This document shows positions 29,315 to 37,205 of a stretch of 64,000 bases of DNA, piece after piece. Below the pieces are notes generated by a model. That model worked only from the letters and a program-made list of their open reading frames with translations, made no database searches and was not told the origin of the DNA. Source of the stretch: Bradyrhizobium sp. BTAi1 (lineage in GTDB: Bacteria; Pseudomonadota; Alphaproteobacteria; Rhizobiales; Xanthobacteraceae); NCBI RefSeq assembly GCF_000015165.1, contig NC_009485.1:434001-498000 (forward strand), given 5' to 3'. The stretch's first letter is position 1. Every line of letters starts with the position of its first letter. The position numbers and the translations under genes are program-made.

Positions 29315-29805
29315 TCGCGCCGGATCCAATCATCGCAGTGGTGGGGTGTGGCAATCCGAACCGTCAGGATGACGGCGTCGGGCACCAGGTGATACAGAGC
29401 CTGAAGGGCAAGCAGTTTGATCGAGTGAGCGTAAGGCTGCTCGATGCGGGTACCGACGGGATGGCCGTCATGTTCTCGGCGCGCGGCTGTTCATCGCTCA
29501 TCGTGGTTGACGCCGCCCACACGGGGGTGGAGGCCGGTGCAATCTACGAGGTTCCGGGGGCTGAACTCGAGCGTCCCTATAAGCACGGACTCAACCTCCA
29601 TGACTTCCGTTGGGACGCAGCTCTTCACGCGGGCCGTCAAATCTTCCGCGATGCCTTTCCGAGTGACGTCACCGTCTTCTTGATCGAAGCCGCCGAGCTC
29701 GGCTTCGGCGTGGGCCTCACGCCAGCAGTCTCGCGGGCAGCCGATAAAGTTGCCTGCCGCATCGAGGCCCTGATTGAGAAGCGTCGGTCGAAGGACGTGA
29801 CGTGA
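29311..29805 (+). CDS. hupW: Hydrogenase maturation endopeptidase
   Basis: Cuts the C-terminal tail of HupL after nickel insertion; 164 residues from ATG 29311, overlapping the previous stop. The family motif VVGCGNPNRQDDGVG near the N-terminus supplies the first acidic nickel ligand, LLDAGTDGM the second region, and DAAHTG the third; the histidine of HGLNLHDFR matches the fourth. HupW/HupD type. Substrate is most likely the neighbouring HupL. Confidence 0.9.
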   Translation: MIAPDPIIAVVGCGNPNRQDDGVGHQVIQSLKGKQFDRVSVRLLDAGTDGMAVMFSARGCSSLIVVDAAHTGVEAGAIYEVPGAELERPYKHGLNLHDFRWDAALHAGRQIFRDAFPSDVTVFLIEAAELGFGVGLTPAVSRAADKVACRIEALIEKRRSKDVT

Positions 29806-30110
29806 ACGAGGCGCCTGTCAGTCTCATGATCCGACGGGGCGCGCTCTATATGTCTGCCGCCACGTGCGAACAGTATTTTGCGAATATCGACGCCGTCGCC
29901 CTGCTGCGGCGTGACCGCGCTCTCGTTGTGCTGCCCGTGCGTCACGCGGCGGCGGGCGGATATCTGCTCAAGCAGCGCAACAGCCGCGGCGACCGGGTGG
30001 TTTCCGCTCCCGAATTCTTTCGGGCGTGCGGGTTCGATGATGATGCCGAAGTGGTGCTCGAAGCCCACTGGGACGATCACGCAGCAGCCTTGATCGCCTC
30101 CGGATTGTAA
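29802..30110 (+). CDS. Hypothetical protein of the hydrogenase operon
   Basis: 102 residues, GTG start overlapping the protease stop by 4 bases. Compact, probably alpha/beta: RRGALYMSAATCEQYFANID, ALVVLPVRHAAAGGYLLKQR, then a C-terminal FRACGFDDDAEVVLEAHWDD segment. No family recognised. The tight overlap argues that it works with hydrogenase maturation or assembly. Confidence 0.65.
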   Translation: MNEAPVSLMIRRGALYMSAATCEQYFANIDAVALLRRDRALVVLPVRHAAAGGYLLKQRNSRGDRVVSAPEFFRACGFDDDAEVVLEAHWDDHAAALIASGL

Positions 30111-30136
30111 ACTAGGTTGGCATTTCGTAATTCAAA

Positions 30137-30165
30137 TAGACAGACTTGGCAAAATTGACTATAGG
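30137..30165 (+). promoter_or_regulatory. Candidate sigma-70 promoter before the TPR gene
   Basis: TAGACA at 30137-30142, a 17-base spacer and TATAGG at 30160-30165, in the only sizeable gap (106 bases) inside the hydrogenase locus. One and two mismatches to consensus. It could give the downstream accessory and hyp genes sigma-54-independent expression. Confidence 0.4.
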
Positions 30166-30219
30166 TTGCTGTCAGAGGGAGAGCTGCGTTGAAAAGCAGA
30201 CTCCGGGAGGAACGGCTTG

Positions 30220-31242
30220 GTGAAGATTGACCGCACCGACGACGACGTTAGGGCCGCTCTTGTTGCCGCCGAGGACGAGACGGCAACCCTCGCAGAGCGC
30301 GCCGAGATGCTGATGGAGATCGCATTGGGCCTCCAACAGCGGCCGAAAGATGTTGGCCAGCTCTACTCGGCGATCGACCTCTATGCGCGCGCTCTGGATA
30401 TCTGCCCTGAGGACGAGCGCCTTCTTGCGGCGCGTATCCGCGCGCGCCAGGGCACCGCCTTGCTAGCGCTCCCCGGCGAAGGCGTGGAGCCGCTCGAGGT
30501 TGCCCGGACGGGATTCGAGGCAGCGATCTCAGTCCTTCGTGATTTTGGCCGCCCCGAAGAATTGGCGGAGGCAGAGATGAATCTTGGCCTCGCTATCCAA
30601 AATCTCGCTGGCCGCAACAGAGCTCGTATCACAGATGCGATCGCAGCATACCAGCGGGCGCTGCGAACCTTCGATAAGCATCGCTTCCCGAAGGAGTTCG
30701 CGATTCTACAGAACAATCTTGCGACCGCGTTTCTGTCGATGCCGTTCACCGACAGTCGCGCCAAGATGAGGGAAGCGCTCGCAGTCCAAGCCTTCGAGGA
30801 GGGGCTGAGGATCGTAAACCTGACCGATCATCCAACCGAATACGCGATGCTGCAAAACAATCTCGGTAACGCGCTCCAGTACAGTTCCTCCAGCCATATG
30901 ATCGAGAACAACCTTCGTGCCCTTGACGCTTACGACGAGGCGCTGAAGGTGCGCACCCGCGCAACCATGCCGATCGAATACGCCAACACGCTCGCAAACA
31001 AAGCCAATTGCCTGCGTAACCTGCCCGACGCCCCACAACATCCAGAGAACGGTAACCGCGCTAATCTCATGGCGGCGCGCGAATACTATCTAGAGAGTCG
31101 GGAAATCTTCATTCGGGCTGGCGAAGTCGCGAAAGCACGCATTGTCGCGGAAGCCTGCGAGCAAATCGATCGCGAATTGCTCTCAGCGCCTCCAGCGCGC
31201 TCACGCGGGCCGGCGGACAGCCGCTCGCAACATCTCAACTGA
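30220..31242 (+). CDS. Tetratricopeptide-repeat protein of the hydrogenase locus
   Basis: 340 residues, soluble, with several TPR-like helical pairs: LYSAIDLYARALDICPEDER, AEAEMNLGLAIQNLAGRNRA, AIAAYQRALRTFDKHRFPKE, two LQNNLxxA units (FAILQNNLATAFLSMP; YAMLQNNLGNALQYSS) and NTLANKANCLRNL. GGAGG precedes both TTG 30217 and GTG 30220; I take the GTG. TPR proteins scaffold complexes, so it may assemble the hydrogenase with its electron acceptors. No catalytic motif seen. I recall TPR proteins in other group 2a loci, but this was not checked. Confidence 0.8.
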   Translation: MKIDRTDDDVRAALVAAEDETATLAERAEMLMEIALGLQQRPKDVGQLYSAIDLYARALDICPEDERLLAARIRARQGTALLALPGEGVEPLEVARTGFEAAISVLRDFGRPEELAEAEMNLGLAIQNLAGRNRARITDAIAAYQRALRTFDKHRFPKEFAILQNNLATAFLSMPFTDSRAKMREALAVQAFEEGLRIVNLTDHPTEYAMLQNNLGNALQYSSSSHMIENNLRALDAYDEALKVRTRATMPIEYANTLANKANCLRNLPDAPQHPENGNRANLMAAREYYLESREIFIRAGEVAKARIVAEACEQIDRELLSAPPARSRGPADSRSQHLN

Positions 31243-31263
31243 ACCGGAGTGAGGAGCTTTCAC

Positions 31264-31476
31264 GTGACGGGAACAGAAGTAACAGCGGCGAGCGCTGTGG
31301 CCGCTCTGATTGTGGGCCTGGTCGCCTCCGGGATTGGTGGAGCGGGCGGCGGCGTGCTCACCGGTGGCAAGGCGATCGGCAATCAGCTGGCTGCTCTGAT
31401 GGGCAGCTTCTACGGCCCTGTTGGTGTCATCCCGGGACTCATCGTCGGGCTGATCGCGCTCGCTTTCCTGAAGTGA
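31264..31476 (+). CDS. Small glycine-rich membrane protein 1
   Basis: 70 residues from GTG 31264 (GGAG eight bases upstream; an earlier GTG at 31249 lacks such a site). Two hydrophobic segments, ASAVAALIVGLVASGIG and VGVIPGLIVGLIALAFL, are joined by a glycine-rich link (GGAGGGVLTGGKAIG). No family recognised. Probably a hairpin membrane protein; might anchor the cytoplasmic hydrogenase or form a small oligomeric ring. Ten bases precede the next gene. Confidence 0.65.
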   Translation: MTGTEVTAASAVAALIVGLVASGIGGAGGGVLTGGKAIGNQLAALMGSFYGPVGVIPGLIVGLIALAFLK

Positions 31477-31485
31477 GTTGCGATC

Positions 31486-31710
31486 ATGTTGGAAATGGTA
31501 AAAAGCTCGATTGTCCTGTTTTTCCGGGGAAAGCTCTTCGCAGATCCGGCCAAGGTCTACCGTCAAACCGCCACCGGAGCGCTCGCAACGGCGGTGATCC
31601 TGTTCGGCCTCACCAAACTTGGCTTGCCGATAATCGCCTCAGCCGCCATTGCCGGACTGATCGGCGGAGCGGCACAGCCTTACCTCTTCAAGGATCTGCG
31701 CTATCGCTGA
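31486..31710 (+). CDS. Small membrane protein 2
   Basis: 74 residues: an amphipathic basic N-terminus (MLEMVKSSIVLFFRGKLFAD), then two hydrophobic stretches (TGALATAVILFGLTKLGLPI; IASAAIAGLIGGAAQPYLF) and a charged end KDLRYR. Unrelated by eye to the preceding small membrane protein but co-encoded, so the two may act as a pair at the membrane. Function unknown. Confidence 0.65.
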   Translation: MLEMVKSSIVLFFRGKLFADPAKVYRQTATGALATAVILFGLTKLGLPIIASAAIAGLIGGAAQPYLFKDLRYR

Positions 31711-31723
31711 GGCTGGTACTGAC

Positions 31724-32593
31724 ATGAACGCCATTGATCTCATCTCCACACGTCGCGAGACCCTGGCCGGCTTCACCGGAGACATCGAACGGCTGGAGGC
31801 GGTCTTTGCCGACTGGGATGAGACGCAGCGCAGCGCGGTCGATGCCTATCGGCGCGCGATCGAAGATCTGCAGGGCGAAGCGTTCCGTCGTCTCGTGCGA
31901 GCCTTGAAATCGGACTCTGCAGCGCTGACAGCGATGAAGCAGGCGGTCTCGGACGAGATTGTCTACGCGGTATTGAGGCGTCACGACATCCTCAAGCCGA
32001 GCCTCAGCGAGCGGCTCGAAACGGCGCTCGACAGCGTGAGGCCGATCCTGGCTTCCCATGGCGGAGACGTCGAGCTCATCGCAGTGAGACCGCCGGCGAT
32101 CGAAGTGCGCTTCACCGGCGCCTGCGACGGCTGTCCGGCGTCAGCGTTGACCTTCCACGCTGGCGTCAAGAAAGCTGTCGAAGAAGCCTGCCCGGAGATC
32201 ACCGACATTCTGCAGGTCAAAGGCGCTAGCGGCAGCCAGCATGACAGCGTGCGCTTCGTCAGCCCGTTCGCGCTGGGCGCGGTCAACGGCTGGCATCTGG
32301 TATGTCGGCTGGACGAGATACCGCAGGGCGGCGTCATCACGCGGATCGTCGGCGAACAGAACGTCATCCTGTCGCGGCAGGGCGCGGTCGTATCCTGTTT
32401 CCAGAACGCCTGCGCTCATCTCGGTATGGAGATCGATGGAGGCGCAGTCGAGAATGGTATCATCACCTGCCCTTGGCACGGCTTCCAATATGACCTCGCG
32501 ACTGGCGAATGCCTGACGGCACCGGAAGTTCAACTTCAATCCCATGCTGTCAAGGTCGTCGGCAATCGCGTCGAAGTGAGGCTGGCGACATGA
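31724..32593 (+). CDS. NifU C-domain / Rieske ferredoxin fusion
   Basis: 289 residues in three parts: a helical N-terminus (1-~95), a NifU C-terminal-like domain with ACDGCPAS (C134, C137) able to hold a [4Fe-4S] cluster, and a Rieske domain with C230-x-H232 and C249-x2-H252 (CAHLGM, CPWHGFQYD) for a [2Fe-2S] cluster. No membrane segment. In the Hup/Huc context it is a candidate electron carrier between HupSL and the quinone pool. It overlaps the NHL gene by ATGA. Confidence 0.88.
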   Translation: MNAIDLISTRRETLAGFTGDIERLEAVFADWDETQRSAVDAYRRAIEDLQGEAFRRLVRALKSDSAALTAMKQAVSDEIVYAVLRRHDILKPSLSERLETALDSVRPILASHGGDVELIAVRPPAIEVRFTGACDGCPASALTFHAGVKKAVEEACPEITDILQVKGASGSQHDSVRFVSPFALGAVNGWHLVCRLDEIPQGGVITRIVGEQNVILSRQGAVVSCFQNACAHLGMEIDGGAVENGIITCPWHGFQYDLATGECLTAPEVQLQSHAVKVVGNRVEVRLAT

Positions 32594-33789
32594 TGCGCGT
32601 CTCGCTCACCTCTAGTATTCAACATGCTGCCGCTCTCGCGCCGGCGCCTGCTCCGCTTCCGCTGCTGAATCCGGTGGGCGCCCGCATCGTACTCGGCGAT
32701 CACCTCGCAGCGGACGGTCTTCCAGCACCGCTCTTACCGAGCCGCGCCACGCTCTTCGGCCCGCGCGGCGTGGCCTTCGCCAGCCGGCAGGGCCCCTTCT
32801 TTATCGCCGACACCGGGCACCATCGGCTCCTTGTCTGGCGGACCGTGCCCAACACGGACAATTCGCCGGCCGACCTCCTGATCGGCCAGCCCGACTTCAA
32901 CGTGGAGGGACGCAACGCGGGGGGCAATGTGGGTCCAGCGACGCTCAACATGCCGAGCGGCATCGCCACAGATGGACGCGTCCTCGCAGTTGCAGATGCT
33001 TGGAACCATCGCATCCTCATCTGGTGCTCACTTCCTGAGGTCAACAATCAGCCAGCAGACATCGTGCTCGGTCAGGCCGATTTCAGCGGCGGACTCGCCA
33101 ACCGCGGCTCGAGCAACGCCGGGCCGCATACGCTCAATTGGTGTTACGGCGTCACTATCGCGGACGGCCGCCTTTTCGTCGCCGACACTGGAAACCGCCG
33201 CGTTTTGATCTGGAACACGCTGCCGGGGGAAAATGGTCAGCCAGCTGACATGGTGCTTGGCCAGGCGGGAATGACGATCCATGACGACAACGCGGGCGCG
33301 GAAGCGAGTGCGGTCGGGATGCGCTGGCCGCACGCAATCGTCGTGGCAAATGGGCGCATCTTCGTCGCCGATGCCGGCAACAGCCGGATCATGGTGTGGA
33401 ATGGTTTTCCCAATGCAGATGGCGCTCCAGCCAGCTTCGTGATTGGGCAGGCCGGTTTCGAAGCCGTCGATCACAATCGCGCTGCCTATGAACCGAGCGC
33501 GCACGCGCTCCAGATGCCGTATGGCATCACAGTGCACGACGACATGCTGGTTTGCGCCGACACGGGCAATTCTCGTCTCGTCGGCTTTCCCCTGCCGGGG
33601 CTCGCAATGGACGCGGCCGCCACAACGCTCACCGGCCAGCGTCGCTTCTCCGATAAGGGCGACAACCGCTGGCGGTTCGCGGCGCGCGACAGCCTGTGCT
33701 GGCCATTTGCCGTCACGGTCTGCGACGGGCTGGTCGCCGTCGCCGACACCGGCAATAACCGCGTGCTCCTGTGGGAGGCGGCAGTATGA
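32590..33789 (+). CDS. NHL-repeat beta-propeller protein
   Basis: 399 residues with about six NHL blades marked by repeated FIADTGHHRLLVW, VADAWNHRILIW, FVADTGNRRVLIW, FVADAGNSRIMVW, CADTGNSRLVGF and VADTGNNRVLLW units, each followed by a ADLLIGQPDF-type segment. No clear signal peptide, no recognised enzyme motif. Probably a protein-interaction platform for the hydrogenase. Overlaps its neighbours on both sides by ATGA, so it is certainly in the operon. Confidence 0.88.
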   Translation: MMRVSLTSSIQHAAALAPAPAPLPLLNPVGARIVLGDHLAADGLPAPLLPSRATLFGPRGVAFASRQGPFFIADTGHHRLLVWRTVPNTDNSPADLLIGQPDFNVEGRNAGGNVGPATLNMPSGIATDGRVLAVADAWNHRILIWCSLPEVNNQPADIVLGQADFSGGLANRGSSNAGPHTLNWCYGVTIADGRLFVADTGNRRVLIWNTLPGENGQPADMVLGQAGMTIHDDNAGAEASAVGMRWPHAIVVANGRIFVADAGNSRIMVWNGFPNADGAPASFVIGQAGFEAVDHNRAAYEPSAHALQMPYGITVHDDMLVCADTGNSRLVGFPLPGLAMDAAATTLTGQRRFSDKGDNRWRFAARDSLCWPFAVTVCDGLVAVADTGNNRVLLWEAAV

Positions 33790-36245
33790 GCACGCAGCCC
33801 GCCATCGCCAACGCCGCTGCTCTGGAAAGCGTCCAGATCAGGGTGCGCGGTCGCGTGCAGGGCGTCGGTTTCCGGCCGACCGTTTGGCGCCATGCCCGTG
33901 AAGTTGGCCTGGACGGTGAAGTGCTGAACGACGGAGAGGGAGTGCTCATCCGGGCCCGCGGCCAAGGGAAGGACATCGAGACGTTGGTCAGGCGCTTGCG
34001 CGACGAGGCACCGTTGCTCGCTGCGATCGAAGCGATCGAGGTCGAGCCCTTTACTGGAAGACTGGCGCCTGGGTTCCGCATCATCGAGAGCAACAGAAGT
34101 GAGGCCCGCACCGAGATTTCGCCCGACGCTGCCATCTGTCCCGCGTGTGCGGCTGAAGTGCTCGATCCGTTCGAGCGCCGCTTCCGCTACGCTTTCACCA
34201 ACTGCACACATTGCGGCCCACGCTTCACCATCATCCGCTCGATCCCCTATGACCGCAGCGCCACGACAATGGCCGCCTTTCCCGTGTGCGCCGAATGCGC
34301 CGCCGAATATGGCGACCCGGCCAATCGGCGCTTCCACGCCGAGCCTATCGCCTGCCATGCCTGCGGCCCGAAAGCGCAGCTCGTCCGCTTCGATGGACGA
34401 GCCTTGACCTACGAGCAGCATTCGATGTTCGATGACGTCGATGCTGCAATGAGCTTGATCCAGAAAGGCGAAATCGTCGCCGTCAAGGCGCTCGGCGGCT
34501 ACCAGCTCGCCTGCGATGCTACAAGGCTCGACACTGTCGAGCGGCTGCGGCTGCTTAAGCGGCGCGAGGTCAAGCCCTTCGCCCTCATGGCGCGCGACCT
34601 CGATGTGATCCGCCGATTCTGCGCCGTCAGCCCGGACGAGGAGGAAGCGTTGTGCTCGCCGGCAGCGCCGATCGTGCTCCTCGATGCGGCCGGTCCGGAA
34701 CGCTTGCCTGAGGCTGTTGCTCCCGGAATGCGGATGCTCGGCTTCATGCTCCCCTCGACGCCGCTGCATGTGCTCATGTTCCGCCGCATGCCGCGCCCCG
34801 TGATCATGACCAGCGGCAACCTCTCGGACGAACCGCAAGCGATCGGCGACGCGGAGGCAGCGCGCAAGCTCGGGACCATCACCCCTTACGCCCTCGTTCA
34901 CGACCGCGAAATCGCCAATCGCGTTGACGATTCCGTCATGCGCGTCATGGACGGGCGCATGCGTCTGTTACGCCGCGCGCGCGGCTACGCGCCGGCCTCC
35001 ATTTCCCTGCCGAAGGGCTTCGAGGACTCGCCCGACATCCTCGCCTACGGCCCGGAGATGAAGGCGACTTTCTGTCTGGTAAAGGAAGGCCGGGCGGTGC
35101 TTTCCCAACATCAGGGCGATCTCCAGGACGCCGCGACCTGGGACGACTACAGGAAGAATCTCGCGCTCTTCCGGGATCTCTTCGCGCACGATCCGCAGGC
35201 GCTGGCCTGCGACATGCACCCGGAATACCTTTCCGCGAAGCTCGCGCGAAAACGTGCCAGTGAGGACAGTCTGGCGCTCATCGAGGTCCAGCATCACCAC
35301 GCCCACATTGCCGCGTGTCTCACCGAGAACGCACGCGCGCTTGACGCGCCACGCGTGCTTGGCATCGCTCTCGACGGGTTGGGCTACGGCACGGACGACA
35401 CAATCTGGGGTGGCGAATTCCTGTTGTGCGACTACCGCGGTTTCCAGCGTGTCGGCACCTTCCGGCCGGTGGCCATGGTAGGCGGTGCTGCCGCCTCGCG
35501 CGAGCCGTGGCGCAACCTTTACGCGCATCTGACCGCGCAGATGGGATGGGCCGCCTTCGCCATGAATTTTAGGCAGCTCCCATTGTTCGAGCGGCTGGCC
35601 GCCAAGCCTCGCGCGGTCTTGGACACGATGATCCACGATCACATCAATTCGCCTCTTGCTTCCTCCTGCGGCCGCCTTTTCGACGCGGTTGCGGCCGCGC
35701 TCGACGTCTGCTTCGAGCGCCAGGCCTATGAGGGCGAGGCCGCGGCGCGACTCGAGGCGATCGCATGTCCAAAGACGCTCGCAGAGGAAGACGACAGTCT
35801 CTGCTATCCGATGCCGATTCCCGTTCTTAAGGGATCTGGCCTCCCGTATATTGAGCCGCTTGCCATGTGGAACGCGATCCTAGGCGATCTGATCCTAGGC
35901 ACGCCTCAACCGATCATTGCTGCGCGTTTTCACAAGGCGCTCGCCAGGTCCATTGTCACAATGGCAATCCAGCTGGCGCGGCGAGACGATGAAGACGCGC
36001 AGCCGCGTTTCGACACGGTGGCGCTGTCGGGTGGCTGCTTTCAAAACCGCATTCTTCTGGAACAGACGGTCCGTCGTCTCGAGGAAAAGAAATTCAAAGT
36101 TCTTACGCATGCCAAGGTGCCCGCCAACGACGGCGGGGTGGCTCTCGGCCAAGCAACCATCGCCGCCGCGCATCTCATCGATGCGGAACGAACACGGCGC
36201 AAGGGAGGAACATCATGTGCCTTGGAATTCCCGGACGGATCGTAA
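33786..36245 (+). CDS. hypF: Carbamoyltransferase HypF
   Basis: Makes the thiocarboxamide from carbamoyl phosphate that becomes the CN ligands of the active-site iron. 819 residues from ATG 33786. Order: acylphosphatase domain (VRGRVQGVGFRPTVWRHARE), two zinc fingers (CPACAAEV...CTHCGPRFT; CAECAAEY...CHACGP), a YrdC-like domain (GEIVAVKALGGYQLACDATR) and a Kae1-like domain with HHHAHIAACLTE and LDGLGYGTDDTIWGGEFL. The C-terminus runs 31 bases into hypC, a little longer than needed. Confidence 0.95.
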   Translation: MSTQPAIANAAALESVQIRVRGRVQGVGFRPTVWRHAREVGLDGEVLNDGEGVLIRARGQGKDIETLVRRLRDEAPLLAAIEAIEVEPFTGRLAPGFRIIESNRSEARTEISPDAAICPACAAEVLDPFERRFRYAFTNCTHCGPRFTIIRSIPYDRSATTMAAFPVCAECAAEYGDPANRRFHAEPIACHACGPKAQLVRFDGRALTYEQHSMFDDVDAAMSLIQKGEIVAVKALGGYQLACDATRLDTVERLRLLKRREVKPFALMARDLDVIRRFCAVSPDEEEALCSPAAPIVLLDAAGPERLPEAVAPGMRMLGFMLPSTPLHVLMFRRMPRPVIMTSGNLSDEPQAIGDAEAARKLGTITPYALVHDREIANRVDDSVMRVMDGRMRLLRRARGYAPASISLPKGFEDSPDILAYGPEMKATFCLVKEGRAVLSQHQGDLQDAATWDDYRKNLALFRDLFAHDPQALACDMHPEYLSAKLARKRASEDSLALIEVQHHHAHIAACLTENARALDAPRVLGIALDGLGYGTDDTIWGGEFLLCDYRGFQRVGTFRPVAMVGGAAASREPWRNLYAHLTAQMGWAAFAMNFRQLPLFERLAAKPRAVLDTMIHDHINSPLASSCGRLFDAVAAALDVCFERQAYEGEAAARLEAIACPKTLAEEDDSLCYPMPIPVLKGSGLPYIEPLAMWNAILGDLILGTPQPIIAARFHKALARSIVTMAIQLARRDDEDAQPRFDTVALSGGCFQNRILLEQTVRRLEEKKFKVLTHAKVPANDGGVALGQATIAAAHLIDAERTRRKGGTSCALEFPDGS

Positions 36246-36496
36246 GGATCGACGACCCGACGCGAAAGCTCGCGACTGTCGAAGTCAGCGGCGTGCGGCG
36301 CCAAATCAACATCGCCTGCGTCATCGACGACGCGCACCCAGTGGAATCCTGTGTCGGCGACTGGGTTCTCGTCCATGTTGGCTTCGCCATGAGCCGTATC
36401 AGTGAAGAACAAGCGGCCGAGACCCTGAAAATCCTGACAGAACTCGGGGAGGCACAAGCCGAGATCGAGGCGATGCGCGAGACCGCAGTGCCCTAA
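36215..36496 (+). CDS. hypC: Hydrogenase maturation chaperone HypC
   Basis: 93 residues; begins MCLGIPGRIVRIDD with the essential Cys2 that carries the Fe(CN)2CO unit with HypD. AAGGGAGGAACATC precedes the ATG inside the end of hypF. The rest (GDWVLVHVGFAMSRISEEQA) is typical. Confidence 0.95.
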   Translation: MCLGIPGRIVRIDDPTRKLATVEVSGVRRQINIACVIDDAHPVESCVGDWVLVHVGFAMSRISEEQAAETLKILTELGEAQAEIEAMRETAVP

Positions 36497-36512
36497 CCAG
36501 GGAGGACCAGAT

Positions 36513-37205
36513 ATGTCCAACGAAGGCGTACTGCGGGGCCTCTACCCCTTCCTTCACGGGACGGCGCAGAATCCCGAAAAGCTGAATGCCGCCCTTCTCC
36601 ACTCGGTGGCGGGGAAGGCGCGCGACTCGCGAGAAACCAACGAGCGCTTCTTTGGTGACCAGTCTGAAGTTCTGGTCGCCGCTGCAGGAACACTGGCCAA
36701 CGTCTATCGGCGGAACGGCAAGCTGTTCTCGATGGGCAATGGCGGCTCGAGCTGCGATGCGAGCCATGTCGCCGTCGAGTTTGTGCACCCTATCACGGCA
36801 GGGCGGCCGGCGCTCGCGGCCACCAATTTGGTGGCCGATCTCGCTATGATCTCGGCAGTCGGCAACGACCTAGGCTTCGATCATGTATTCGTTCGTCAGC
36901 TCGTGGCACATGCCCGCAAGGGCGATGCGCTGATCGGCATCTCGACAAGCGGGAACTCGCAAAACCTGATCGCCGCATTCGTCAAGGCCAAGGAACTCGG
37001 CGTTGCCACGATCGGGCTCACCGGCGGCGACGGCGGCAAGATGAAGTCATCCGGCGCGGTCGATCATTGTCTTGTCGTCCCGTCCACATCCATCCATCGC
37101 ATTCAGGAATGTCACGTCGCCGCCTATCACATCCTGTGGGATCTGGTGCACACCCTGCTTGCGGACGAACGCGGCTCGGCGGCTAACAGGGAGGCCATGC
37201 AATGA
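36513..37205 (+). CDS. GmhA-like SIS-domain protein between hypC and hypD
   Basis: 230 residues with a sugar-isomerase (SIS) fold: GKLFSMGNGGSSCDASHVAV (phosphosugar site), NDLGFDHVFVRQL, IGISTSGNSQNLIAAFVKAK and IGLTGGDGGKMK. It resembles sedoheptulose-7-phosphate isomerase GmhA. GGGAGGACC precedes the ATG, and its end overlaps hypD by ATGA, so it is part of the maturation operon. A heptose function makes little sense here; it may act on a metabolite for ligand synthesis, or link to the pentose-phosphate intermediates of the nearby Calvin cycle. Role unknown. Confidence 0.85.
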   Translation: MSNEGVLRGLYPFLHGTAQNPEKLNAALLHSVAGKARDSRETNERFFGDQSEVLVAAAGTLANVYRRNGKLFSMGNGGSSCDASHVAVEFVHPITAGRPALAATNLVADLAMISAVGNDLGFDHVFVRQLVAHARKGDALIGISTSGNSQNLIAAFVKAKELGVATIGLTGGDGGKMKSSGAVDHCLVVPSTSIHRIQECHVAAYHILWDLVHTLLADERGSAANREAMQ

